64,000 bases of DNA from Flavobacterium defluvii (GTDB taxonomy: Bacteria > Bacteroidota > Bacteroidia > Flavobacteriales > Flavobacteriaceae): the NCBI RefSeq assembly GCF_900129555.1, contig NZ_FQWC01000002.1, forward strand, positions 248,001 to 312,000, written 5' to 3'. This document shows positions 26,410 to 34,756 of the stretch, piece after piece (the first letter of the stretch is position 1; every line of letters begins with the position of its first letter). A program made the position numbers and the translations under genes. The notes beneath the pieces are model-generated. The model had not been told where the DNA came from. It searched no databases and was given only the letters and a program-made list of their open reading frames with translations.

Positions 26410-28320
26410 ATGAAAAAGATATTCATATTGCTTTTAGCATTCTGTTCCATAAATATTTGGGCCCAAAAAGCAGCTATTCCCGGCAAAACAGAATGGTTTG
26501 ATCCAAATAAACCAGCAACAACATATTGTAATCCAATCAATATTGGTTACAATTTTACAACTTACAATCATAATGGGATACCATATTCCCGTCGTTCCAG
26601 TGCAGATCCGGTAATTATTACTTATAAAGGCGAATATTATTTATTTGCAACCAATCAGGCAGGTTTCTTTTGGAGTAAGGACATGTCAGACTGGAATTTT
26701 GTTTACGGAAGTTTTCAAAGAAAGCCCGGCGATGACGATCAATGCGCGCCTGCAGCCTGGGTTGTAAACGATACCTTATTTTACGTTGGTTCGACATGGA
26801 ATAGAGATCATCCAGTTTGGAAAACGGCCGATCCAAAATCGGGTAAATGGACACGACATGTAGATAAAGCAATGTTACCAACTTGGGATCCGGCGATTTT
26901 TCAGGATGATGACAAAAAAGTATATATGTATTACGGTTCAAGCGGAAAACTGCCTTTAGTAGGTGTTGAGGTGGATTATAACACTTGGCTTCCAAAAGGA
27001 AATCAGGCCGATTATGCGACATTATATAAAGCAACAGAAGTAGAAGATATTCAAAAACCTTATGGACAAATAAAAGAAGTTGCCATTCTTGATCCTTCTG
27101 CTCATGGCTGGGAACGTTTTGGACCCAATAATGATATGGAACCTGCTCCTTGGGGAAACTTTATTGAAGGAGCATGGATGACTAAACACAACGGAAAATA
27201 CTATATGCAATATGGCGCGCCGGCAACAGAATTTAAAGGCTATGCAAATGGAGTTCACGTAGGAGATAATCCATTAGGGCCGTTTACGTATCAAAAACAC
27301 AATCCAATGTCCTATAAACCAGGCGGATTTGTAATTGGAGCAGGACACGGAAATACTTTCGCAGATAATTACGGAAATTATTGGAATACAGGAACCTGTA
27401 AAATTTCTATTAAAGACCGTTTTGAGCGTCGTATAGATATGTTTCCTGCCGGTTTTGATAAAGATGATGTAATGTATTCCATTACTTCTTACGGAGATTT
27501 TCCAATTGTGCTGCCAACGGCTCAAAGAGATCAGACAAAAGGAGCTTCATCAGGATGGATGTTACTTTCTTATAAAAAGCCGGTAACCGTTTCTTCTTCT
27601 GAAGATTGTATGGAAGTGGAAACACACAGAATGGATAACCGAGGAAAGAAAGTCTATGAGAAGTTCTGTTATGGTTCTGAAAATTTAACCGATGAAAATA
27701 TTCAAACATACTGGTCTGCAAAAACGAATAATCCTGGCGAATGGCTTCAAATGGATTTAGGAAGACAAATGGAAATCAATGCTTTGCAGATTAATTACGC
27801 AGATCATAAAGCAACTCAGTACAATAAGGCGATGGATATTTATTATCAATACAAAATATTCATGTCTGATGATGCGCAAAACTGGACACTGGTTGTTGAT
27901 AAATCTAAAAATGATAAAGATGCCCCGCATGATTACGTTGAATTAACTAAGCCGTTTAAAGCGCGATATATTAAAATGGAAAATATTCATAACGCTTCGG
28001 GATTGTTTGCTATTTCAGATTTCAGGGTTTTTGGAAACGGATTAGCAGAAAAACCAAAAGCTGTTTCTACATTTAAAGTTGACAGAAATAAAGCAGATTC
28101 AAGAAACGCTATGATTTCATGGAAAAAGCAAAACGATGCAGTTGGATATAATATCTATTACGGAATTTCTCCAGATAAACTGTATAATAGTATTATGGTT
28201 TACGGCGATAATTCGTATGATTTTAGAGGTTTAGATAAAGGAACTAAATATTATTTTACAATTGAAGCTTTCAACGAAAATGGAATTGGCACAAAAAATA
28301 AGATTATTGAAGTAAAATAG
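26410..28320 (+). CDS. GH43-like glycosidase with discoidin and FN3 domains
   Basis: The 636-residue secreted protein has a signal peptide (cut near WAQ, 19). A five-bladed GH43 propeller covers about 40-400, with the expected acidic triad: Asp66 in SSADPVI, Asp160 in TWDPAIFQDD and Glu253 in FIEGAWMTK. An F5/8-type-C (discoidin) module follows at about 423-545 and a fibronectin-III-like domain at about 555-636. GH43 enzymes usually cut arabinosides, xylosides or galactans, so its presence beside beta-1,2-glucan enzymes is unexpected and the substrate is open. It is co-directional with the GDPD-family gene, 57 bases apart, and ends at a bidirectional terminator. Confidence 0.88.
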   Translation: MKKIFILLLAFCSINIWAQKAAIPGKTEWFDPNKPATTYCNPINIGYNFTTYNHNGIPYSRRSSADPVIITYKGEYYLFATNQAGFFWSKDMSDWNFVYGSFQRKPGDDDQCAPAAWVVNDTLFYVGSTWNRDHPVWKTADPKSGKWTRHVDKAMLPTWDPAIFQDDDKKVYMYYGSSGKLPLVGVEVDYNTWLPKGNQADYATLYKATEVEDIQKPYGQIKEVAILDPSAHGWERFGPNNDMEPAPWGNFIEGAWMTKHNGKYYMQYGAPATEFKGYANGVHVGDNPLGPFTYQKHNPMSYKPGGFVIGAGHGNTFADNYGNYWNTGTCKISIKDRFERRIDMFPAGFDKDDVMYSITSYGDFPIVLPTAQRDQTKGASSGWMLLSYKKPVTVSSSEDCMEVETHRMDNRGKKVYEKFCYGSENLTDENIQTYWSAKTNNPGEWLQMDLGRQMEINALQINYADHKATQYNKAMDIYYQYKIFMSDDAQNWTLVVDKSKNDKDAPHDYVELTKPFKARYIKMENIHNASGLFAISDFRVFGNGLAEKPKAVSTFKVDRNKADSRNAMISWKKQNDAVGYNIYYGISPDKLYNSIMVYGDNSYDFRGLDKGTKYYFTIEAFNENGIGTKNKIIEVK

Positions 28321-28340
28321 TTTTATTTTTTGATACCATG

Positions 28341-28384
28341 AAAAACTCCAATTATAAACCTTTTAGTTTATAGTTGGAGTTTTT
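28341..28384. terminator. Bidirectional terminator
   Basis: A 19-bp stem (28341-28359 with 28366-28384, one wobble) with A and T tracts on both sides closes the GH43 transcript and isolates the M28 gene. Confidence 0.85.
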
Positions 28385-28487
28385 TGTTGAGAAAAGGTTA
28401 AGGAAAAACTCATACAGTTCTTTAGTTTTTCGTTTCTTTGTAAGATAACCCAAAAAAGCAGCATAACCCCAAAATGTTATTAAAATT

Positions 28488-29882
28488 ATGAAAAAAACGA
28501 TTCTTTTAACTGCTCTAGTTTTAAATGGATTGACCGCAGCGTTTGCACAGTCAAACGATGAAAAAAACATTAAATTATTTTACAAAAAAGCTTTAACCGA
28601 AGCTAAATGTTATTCCTGGTTAGAATATTTATCAAATGATATTGGAAGCCGTTTATCGGGTTCAAAAGGTGCTGCAGAAGCTGTAGAATACACCAAGAGA
28701 CAATTAGATAATCTAGGCCTGGACAAAGTATATCTGCAGGAAGTTACCGTTCCTCACTGGGTACGCGGAGAAAAAGAAACGGCCTTTATTTTAGACGGAA
28801 AAGTAAAAACTGCCGTGCCAATCTGCGCATTGGGAGGTTCTGTTGCAACTCCAAAAACCGGAATTACTGCTGAGGTAATCGAAGTGCAAAGTCTTGACGA
28901 ATTAAAAAGACTTGGAGATAAAGTAAAAGGAAAAATTGTATTCTTTAACAGACCAATGAATCCTGAAAACATAGGAACATTTGAAGCATATTCTGGTGCT
29001 GGTGACCAGAGAAGGAGCGGTGCAAAAGAGGCTGCTAAACTGGGAGCTGTTGGAGCTATTGTACGTTCATTAAACTTACGTTTAGATGATTTTCCACATG
29101 CGGGAGCACAGAGTTATGGAGATTTACCAAAAGAGCAATATATTCCGGCTGCTGCAATTAGTACAAACGGAGCCGAGTTATTGAGTAAAACTTTAAAAGC
29201 AAATCCAACTATAAAATTCTTTTTCAAACAATCTTGCGAAACATTACCAGATGCTCAGTCATATAATGTAATAGGAGAATTAACAGGAACTGTAACTCCG
29301 GAAAATATTATTGTTGTGGGTGGACACTTAGATTCTTGGGATTTAGCCGATGGGTCTCATGATGATGGAGCAGGAGTGGTACAAAGTATGGAAGTTGTTC
29401 GTATTTTGAAAAACTTAAACTACAAACCAAAAAATACGATTCGTGTTGTATTATTCATGAATGAAGAGAACGGCGGAAAAGGCGGTGCTAAATATGAAGA
29501 AGTAGCAAAACAAAAGAATGAAAACCATATTTTTGCTTTAGAAAGTGATTCAGGCGGATTTACACCAAGAGGTTTCTCAATCGAAGCTGATGATGCTAAC
29601 TTTAAAAAACTACAAGGTTACAAAGACTTTTTTGAACCTTATTTCGTAAACAGTTTCCTTAAAGGACATGCAGGTTCAGATATTGAGCATTTAACAGCAA
29701 AAACAACAATCGTTAAAGCAGGTTTAATGCCAGATTCTCAACGCTATTTTGATTATCACCACGCTGCAAATGATAAATTTGATGCTATCAATAAAAGAGA
29801 GTTGGAATTGGGTGCAGCAACAATGACATCATTGATTTATTTAGTTGACCAAAACGGAATTGTTTTTCCATCAGCAAATTAA
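28488..29882 (+). CDS. Secreted M28-family metallopeptidase (carboxypeptidase Q type)
   Basis: This two-zinc exopeptidase has 464 residues. A signal peptide ends at AFAQS near 21, and a PA-like insert follows at about 120-245. The M28 core has His280 in VVGGHLDSWD, Asp292 in SHDDGAGV, Glu326-Glu327 in FMNEENGG, an Asp in ALESDSGG and a late His in YHHAAND. The layout fits plasma-glutamate-carboxypeptidase-like enzymes, which act on dipeptides outside the cytoplasm. It is flanked by terminators on both sides, so it is probably not part of the PUL. Confidence 0.92.
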   Translation: MKKTILLTALVLNGLTAAFAQSNDEKNIKLFYKKALTEAKCYSWLEYLSNDIGSRLSGSKGAAEAVEYTKRQLDNLGLDKVYLQEVTVPHWVRGEKETAFILDGKVKTAVPICALGGSVATPKTGITAEVIEVQSLDELKRLGDKVKGKIVFFNRPMNPENIGTFEAYSGAGDQRRSGAKEAAKLGAVGAIVRSLNLRLDDFPHAGAQSYGDLPKEQYIPAAAISTNGAELLSKTLKANPTIKFFFKQSCETLPDAQSYNVIGELTGTVTPENIIVVGGHLDSWDLADGSHDDGAGVVQSMEVVRILKNLNYKPKNTIRVVLFMNEENGGKGGAKYEEVAKQKNENHIFALESDSGGFTPRGFSIEADDANFKKLQGYKDFFEPYFVNSFLKGHAGSDIEHLTAKTTIVKAGLMPDSQRYFDYHHAANDKFDAINKRELELGAATMTSLIYLVDQNGIVFPSAN

Positions 29883-29902
29883 TATTTAGTTTAAAAATAT
29901 TT

Positions 29903-29932
29903 AAAAAGCTATAAGTTTACTTATAGCTTTTT
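29903..29932 (+). terminator. Rho-independent terminator of the M28 gene
   Basis: AAAAAGCTATAAG (29903-29915) pairs with CTTATAGCTTTTT (29920-29932) around TTTA and runs into T's. It lies 20 bases past the stop. Confidence 0.88.
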
Positions 29933-30189
29933 TTAGTTTTGAAAACTTTTTTTATTGCTGGTTGATTAAATTGTAATAGTTTTCATTTTGAATTCATATT
30001 CACTAAAAAGCCAGCTGTTTGCTAAATCAGCTGCGGCATGTTTCAATGAATCCTTTAAACTCATCAGGCCTTAAAATGAAAGCCAGTTTCCAGAAACCTG
30101 TTTTGATAGTATCCATAATGTTTTACTAGTAATTGAGAAGGAACACTAAAAAAACACAAATCTAAACTACAAAATTATTGCAAAATCTG
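29933..30189. other. Intergenic stretch with two overlapping micro-ORFs
   Basis: Minus-strand frames 30027-30116 (29 codons, starting MDTIKTGFWKLAFILRPDE) and 29966-30064 (32 codons, starting MSLKDSLKHAAADLANSW) overlap by 38 bases in different frames. They have normal-looking composition, so they may be a small frameshifted gene, a remnant, or chance. No promoter or ribosome-binding site decides. Nothing else is visible. Confidence 0.3.
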
Positions 30190-30495
30190 TTAGAGATTCA
30201 TTACCATCAAGTAATAAAAAAATGTAATTGGAATATTAGAGAGAAGAATCAATATTTTAACAGCAATATCCCTTCGGTGTTGAGGTAAATGAATAAACTT
30301 TTCTATTAAATCAAAAAACATTATGGTATTAAGTATTATCGCCGAAAGTGCAAATGGCCATGCTATGATAAGTACATTAGAACTTTGATGAGAAAGAATG
30401 TAAAGTATTAACAAAAAAGTAATAATTATAAAAGATCCAATTGCAAGTTCTGTTGATTGTTTTTCTTCAAATGGTTTGTTATGAATTGTTTTCAT
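30190..30495 (-). CDS. Small three-helix membrane protein, unknown
   Basis: The 101-residue product has a charged N-terminal tail (MKTIHNKPFEEKQSTE) and three hydrophobic segments near 18-36, 42-63 and 80-99. I recognise no family. It lies 3 bases downstream of the Coq4-like gene in the same direction and may be co-translated with it. A small scaffold or regulator role is possible but unsupported. Confidence 0.65.
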   Translation of the reverse strand: MKTIHNKPFEEKQSTELAIGSFIIITFLLILYILSHQSSNVLIIAWPFALSAIILNTIMFFDLIEKFIHLPQHRRDIAVKILILLSNIPITFFYYLMVMNL

Positions 30496-30498
30496 AAT

Positions 30499-30951
30499 TT
30501 AAATTTTAAATATTTGCTGAATAGATTTGACAGGGATAAAAAGCATTTTCGAAAAATCCAAATAATGAAATGGATACGCTTGTTTTCCTCTTTTAAATTG
30601 TTGTAGAAAGTATTTTAGCTGTTTTGGATAAAATAAAGTGCCAGATAAAATAACCATAAACAAATACAAGCTTCTTTTTCCATTTCCAAAAAGATAATAT
30701 TGCATTCCAATTTCTTCGTAAACGGAAACTCCTGTATTTGTTAAAACATGAATGATATCGTGATCTTCCAGTTTTTCCTGCATATCAAAATGATTTTTAT
30801 AAAGAAAATTTCCTAAACCATGTCCCAAACTGTTTTCCGGATAATTCATTAATCCTGTTTTGTCAATTTTCCAGGCTTCATTTTTTTTAAAATATTTCTG
30901 ATAAGGTTTTTTTGTACATTCATACAATTTTTCAAACAAATAATCTTTCAT
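30499..30951 (-). CDS. Coq4-like protein
   Basis: The 150-residue protein matches the Coq4 family in its central motif, HDIIH (64-68) followed after 11 residues by Glu80. This is the HDxxH-x11-E zinc or metal motif of Coq4. LGNFLYKNHF and a C-terminal aromatic helix also fit. Coq4 in ubiquinone makers is linked to the late C1 steps of the pathway. Flavobacteria are menaquinone users, so the role here cannot be plain ubiquinone synthesis. It is followed 3 bases later by the unknown membrane protein. Confidence 0.78.
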   Translation of the reverse strand: MKDYLFEKLYECTKKPYQKYFKKNEAWKIDKTGLMNYPENSLGHGLGNFLYKNHFDMQEKLEDHDIIHVLTNTGVSVYEEIGMQYYLFGNGKRSLYLFMVILSGTLFYPKQLKYFLQQFKRGKQAYPFHYLDFSKMLFIPVKSIQQIFKI

Positions 30952-31038
30952 AATATTAATTTTAATTAAAAAGTTCTTTGAGTTTCAAAGTAAATTAACA
31001 AATAAAAAAGCCAATCTTTAAATCAGCTTTACTGGTTT

Positions 31039-31722
31039 TTAATAATTATCAATTACAGTTATAAGTAAATCAGAATCTGCCAGGTCAGAAGGGGCGACCA
31101 CTTTTTCGTCAAGTGGAATATCATTTCCATATCTTTCTTTTAATATTTTTTGAACCCTTGAATCTTCAAGATTAAAATCTTTTAATTCTCTTAGTTTAGA
31201 AAGTTCAATTCCGGCAGCATTTTTATAAATCTTCCAAACCAGTTCAGAGCAGTATATTCTCGTATCTGTCCATTCAAAATAAGCATCGTATTTTTTACCA
31301 TCAAATTGCTGACTGTATTCTTGCATTTTTTGAATAACAGCAGGAGTTAAAACCTTATCAGCATTTTTTAATCGCTTTACCACATATTTATTGTCTTTTC
31401 CGTGCTGGATCCATTCATCAAACGGAGTAAGTTTTACTGGCTGAACTGCTTCAAAAACAAACCATTTCCCATTAATATTATAAATGATACCGCAATGAGA
31501 AAATTTTGAATTAGTAGCAATTCGTACCGCTTCACATTGAGGCGATTGCGATGTTTGAAATATAATATCACCGTCTTTAATTTTGCTGAGTTCATTATTT
31601 TCAAATTTAGATTTCGTTTTCGAAAAAGGATTGTTTGGGAAAACCTTCATGGCGACAAACAAGGCACAGGCGAAGCTCAGTACGAACGTGACAAAGAGAA
31701 AAGTATATTTTTGTTTTTTCAT
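31039..31722 (-). CDS. YiiX-type permuted papain-like cysteine peptidase
   Basis: The ATG at 31722 gives a basic start and membrane-spanning signal (MKKQKYTFLFVTFVLSFACALFVAM); an upstream in-frame start would add 13 residues ahead of it. The 227-residue protein has DGDIIFQTSQSPQCEAVRIATNSKFSHCGII, with the active-site His, and later RIYCSELVWKIYKNAAG, with the likely Cys. This is the His-before-Cys order of the permuted NlpC/P60 group that includes YiiX and YebB. The substrates of this branch are unknown; lipid or peptide amide bonds are possible. It stands alone in its direction. Confidence 0.85.
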   Translation of the reverse strand: MKKQKYTFLFVTFVLSFACALFVAMKVFPNNPFSKTKSKFENNELSKIKDGDIIFQTSQSPQCEAVRIATNSKFSHCGIIYNINGKWFVFEAVQPVKLTPFDEWIQHGKDNKYVVKRLKNADKVLTPAVIQKMQEYSQQFDGKKYDAYFEWTDTRIYCSELVWKIYKNAAGIELSKLRELKDFNLEDSRVQKILKERYGNDIPLDEKVVAPSDLADSDLLITVIDNY

Positions 31723-31828
31723 GTTAAATCGAAATAGTAAATAAAGTACTTTGAGTCGCAAAGTAAATGATAAAAAAAATAGTTACCAAATAAATGATAA
31801 CTATTTTAAAATATATTTTCTAAGAAAA

Positions 31829-32734
31829 TTAGATTCTGAAAATACCTCCGACAGCAATAATTCTTTGGAAGAAATAAAAATGCTGAGAAGCTTTATCTTC
31901 ATTACTTACAGTAGTTTTAATATCATGCATATCGATATAACCGCCTTTTAATTCTCCCTGAACGTAGAAATGTTTAAAGAAAGTAATATTTAGACCTGCT
32001 TTTGCAGAAACCCCGTAACCAGAAACATGAAAATCATCATGACGTTCTTTTCCTAAAAGAGTAGTATTGGTTTTAGGATATAAAATACCAGCTCCTAATC
32101 CCTCAGTCAAGTTAATCTGAACTTTATCAATATTTGGAAGACTGAACAATTTCGAAATATCATCAAATCTTGAAACTTCTGTATTAATGTAGTTTAAACC
32201 ATCTGTATGCTCGTACATTAAAAAAGCAGGCCCATTTGGATTAGTAACACCCATGTCATAACCACCTTCTATAGCGCCATTTAAAGACATATCTACAGGT
32301 GTATTATCATAATGGCCATTGTAGATATGAGCAGGATCACTGTCAGGTAAATTAATATCACCATTAACTTTTGCCGTTTGATTCTGAGTCATTACATATT
32401 TCATATGATCTACACCAATTGTAACACTGTAGTGATCACTAAAGAAATAACCTAATCTCAAATTCGTTTGAGGAATTGTCATATTAGCAGGATTGATATA
32501 ATCAACGTGCCATCCTTTTGGTTTATCATGAGCAGACATGTCTTCTACTCTAAACTTATAATCTTTTCCAGTAAAAGTTACGTCTGATTTTGAGTAGCTT
32601 TCTCTGTTACCACCCCACATCACAAAGAATTTTCCTTTGTTGTGAGCGGCATATTTTTGTACAGGTATCTCTTCTTGAGCAAATGTGTTTAAAGAAACAC
32701 AAGCCAATAAGAAAAATAAAATTTTTGTTTTCAA
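31829..32734 (-). CDS. Outer-membrane beta-barrel protein, unknown
   Basis: The 301-residue protein has a signal peptide cut near FAQ (20). The mature part has alternating amphipathic strands rich in Tyr, Gly and Asn (KGKFFVMWGGNRESYSKS, NLRLGYFFSDHYSVTIGVDHMKYVM, KAGLNITFFKHFYVQGELKGGYIDM), and it ends in a short strand with a final Ile after FFQRIIAVGGIFRI. It resembles porin-like outer-membrane proteins of Bacteroidetes with no known substrate. kdsA lies 22 bases upstream in the same direction. Confidence 0.8.
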   Translation of the reverse strand: MKTKILFFLLACVSLNTFAQEEIPVQKYAAHNKGKFFVMWGGNRESYSKSDVTFTGKDYKFRVEDMSAHDKPKGWHVDYINPANMTIPQTNLRLGYFFSDHYSVTIGVDHMKYVMTQNQTAKVNGDINLPDSDPAHIYNGHYDNTPVDMSLNGAIEGGYDMGVTNPNGPAFLMYEHTDGLNYINTEVSRFDDISKLFSLPNIDKVQINLTEGLGAGILYPKTNTTLLGKERHDDFHVSGYGVSAKAGLNITFFKHFYVQGELKGGYIDMHDIKTTVSNEDKASQHFYFFQRIIAVGGIFRI

Positions 32735-32756
32735 AGAACTTAAGTATTAATAGGTA

Positions 32757-33575
32757 TTAAAATGCGTTAACTGTTTTTCTAATAGCAACTAATTTGTTCA
32801 TTAAACCTTCAAAATAGTCTAAATGAAGCATATTAGCACCATCACTTTTTGCGTTTGCAGGATCAAAATGTGTTTCGATAAAGATACCGTCAACACCAAC
32901 TGCGATTCCGGCTTTTGCAACCGTTTCAATCATATCAGGTCTTCCGCCTGTAACTCCTGCCGTTTGGTTTGGCTGTTGTAAAGAATGTGTAACGTCTAAA
33001 ACCGTAGATGCATATTGCTGCATAGTAGGAATTCCTCTAAAATCAACAATCATATCTTGGTAGCCAAACATAGTACCGCGATCTGTAACCATAACATTTT
33101 CGTTATTACAGTCTAATACTTTTTGTACAGCGTGTTTCATACTTTCCGGACTCATGAATTGTCCTTTTTTCAGGTTCACCGTTTTTCCTGTATTGGCAGC
33201 AGCCACAACTAAATCAGTCTGGCGAACTAAGAAAGCAGGAATTTGTAAAACATCAACGTATTGAGCCGCTTTATCAGCATCTTCGTTTGTGTGAATATCC
33301 GTAACTGTTGGAATGTGAAAAGTCTCTGAAACTTTTCTTAAAATTTTTAAAGCTTTTTCGTCACCAATCCCAGAAAAACTATCGATTCTAGAACGGTTTG
33401 CTTTTTTAAAAGACCCTTTAAAAACATAAGGAATCTTAAGATTGTCGGTAATACCAACTAATTTTTCAGCAATTCTAAGAGCCATTTCTTCTCCTTCAAT
33501 GGCGCAAGGTCCCGCCAATAAAAAGAAGTTTCCGCTGTCAGTATGCTTAATTTGTGGAATATGTTGTAAGTTCAT
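32757..33575 (-). CDS. kdsA: KDO-8-phosphate synthase
   Basis: It condenses phosphoenolpyruvate with arabinose-5-phosphate to make KDO-8-P for the lipopolysaccharide core. The ATG at 33575 (MNLQHIPQ) is preferred over a GTG at 33593, giving 272 residues, the family norm. Signatures are FLLAGPCAIEG, VFKGSFKKANRSRIDSFSG, VTDIHTNED, DRGTMFGYQDMIVDFRG and GVDGIFIETHFDPANAKSDG. A -7-like element (CAAAGGTA on the plus strand, 33596-33603) lies just upstream. The strand order is kdsA then the outer-membrane protein, so they may share a transcript. Confidence 0.96.
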   Translation of the reverse strand: MNLQHIPQIKHTDSGNFFLLAGPCAIEGEEMALRIAEKLVGITDNLKIPYVFKGSFKKANRSRIDSFSGIGDEKALKILRKVSETFHIPTVTDIHTNEDADKAAQYVDVLQIPAFLVRQTDLVVAAANTGKTVNLKKGQFMSPESMKHAVQKVLDCNNENVMVTDRGTMFGYQDMIVDFRGIPTMQQYASTVLDVTHSLQQPNQTAGVTGGRPDMIETVAKAGIAVGVDGIFIETHFDPANAKSDGANMLHLDYFEGLMNKLVAIRKTVNAF

Positions 33576-33595
33576 AAAATTATTTTTTTGCACTG

Positions 33596-33603
33596 CAAAG
33601 GTA
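33596..33603 (-). promoter_or_regulatory. -7 element of kdsA
   Basis: Read on the minus strand this is TACCTTTG, a full match to TAnnTTTG, 21 bases before the kdsA ATG. No clear -33 TTG was found at the right distance. Confidence 0.4.
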
Positions 33604-33852
33604 GTTATGATTTATGAATAGCAGATGAAGATTTAAGATTATTTTAAGAATCCGAAAACCTCCGTATAATCAGATAGTATTTGAACAAAATTATTGGTTA
33701 GATTATTATTAAGCTTTTTATTAGCACAATATTAAAACTAGGAAGGTATACAATAAATGATATTTATCATGTATTTGATAGATAGTAGTAAAAGTTGTAG
33801 AATGTTATACTATATGATTTATTTAGAACTGAAAACAGCCTATTTATTTAGA

Positions 33853-34167
33853 TTATTTTTCGTAAGATCTTTTTATAAAATACTGAACAATAATAACAAT
33901 CAAAAGTATGATTGTAAGCAAGAATACAAGTACAATTATTCCAAGTATTCCCATTCCGCATCTATAAGGACGACCTTCAAGACTTTCAGTAAAATTATAA
34001 GAAGCAATATAACAAGCTGCAATAGATAAAACAACTTGTAAAATGAAACTAATTAATGAAACAGTTCCAAATTTTAGTGAAATGCTTTCACCAATGGATT
34101 TTCTGCCATAAACAAGTTGAAATAATAAAGGTAAAATAATTAAAATGAAAGGAGATATTCCGTACAT
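33853..34167 (-). CDS. Small membrane protein, unknown
   Basis: The 104-residue product has hydrophobic segments near 5-20, 33-55 and 70-96 with a loop carrying EGRPYRCGMG. The C terminus is basic (KRSYEK). No family is recognised. Its composition looks coding, and an opposite-strand frame at 33757-34029 lies within the same bases and is judged a shadow. Confidence 0.6.
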   Translation of the reverse strand: MYGISPFILIILPLLFQLVYGRKSIGESISLKFGTVSLISFILQVVLSIAACYIASYNFTESLEGRPYRCGMGILGIIVLVFLLTIILLIVIIVQYFIKRSYEK

Positions 34168-34204
34168 GTAAAAATGATATTACTTGGTTTAGTGTCAATG
34201 AAGT

Positions 34205-34657
34205 TTACTCTTTCTTCAAACTCAATCCCATCGGAACCATTAAAATTCCTTTTTCATAAATATTTAAATAAAGTGTTACCGGTTTCTTTTGACCTTCCCA
34301 CGTTACTTCGTAAACATTTAAAAATCCTGCCCCCATATTGCTTCTTTTTGTTGGAAATGGACAGCAGGTTTCTAATCTTCTATAAGTGATTTTTTCTCCA
34401 TTTGGTCCTGCCAGAGCATTTAGAAAGCGTACTTCATTTGCGGCTTCGTCCTGTGTATTTCTAAAAAAGATATTTATTGGATAATCAGGGTCATAGCCAT
34501 ACTTTTTGTCTTTACTGAATTGAGTAATAATAAACGTATTATTTTTATTTAATATCAAATCCGGAGCATTATCATCTACATTTTTCAAAGTAGACTTTGT
34601 GCTGATACAAGAAGTTGCTGAAATTAATAGAATTAAAAAAAGACTTATTTTTTTCAT
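34205..34657 (-). CDS. Lipoprotein of unknown function
   Basis: The 150-residue protein has a lipobox signal (MKKISLFLILLISATSC). The mature region has NAPDLILNKNNTFIITQFSKDKKYGYDPDYPINIFF, RFLNALAGPNGEKITYRRLETCCPFPTKRS and YLNIYEKGILMVPMGL, so a small beta-rich domain with a Cys-Cys pair is likely. From memory, homologues in Bacteroidetes are often labelled 2-dehydro-3-deoxyphosphooctonate aldolase. That name is not supported here, as there is no TIM barrel and the true kdsA lies 1 kb away. Confidence 0.82.
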   Translation of the reverse strand: MKKISLFLILLISATSCISTKSTLKNVDDNAPDLILNKNNTFIITQFSKDKKYGYDPDYPINIFFRNTQDEAANEVRFLNALAGPNGEKITYRRLETCCPFPTKRSNMGAGFLNVYEVTWEGQKKPVTLYLNIYEKGILMVPMGLSLKKE

Positions 34658-34756
34658 GGTTGAGGTTTGTTTTGGTCACACAAATGTAAAAGGTTTTTGT
34701 TACAGATTATAAATTCAAAAAAATTATATAGTAATAATTGGTTTAATTCGTGCTTA

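Noticed and set aside
31751..31951. 66-codon plus-strand frame between YiiX and the outer-membrane protein
   Set aside because: It overlaps the C terminus of the outer-membrane protein on the other strand and shows no family features.
33757..34029. 90-codon plus-strand frame opposite the small membrane protein
   Set aside because: The minus-strand frame has a better membrane-protein pattern; this one is Tyr, Asn and Lys rich from reading the complement.
32757..34657. Two KDO-8-P synthase genes
   Set aside because: Only the gene at 32757-33575 has the synthase motifs; the lipoprotein at 34205 shares no part of the fold.
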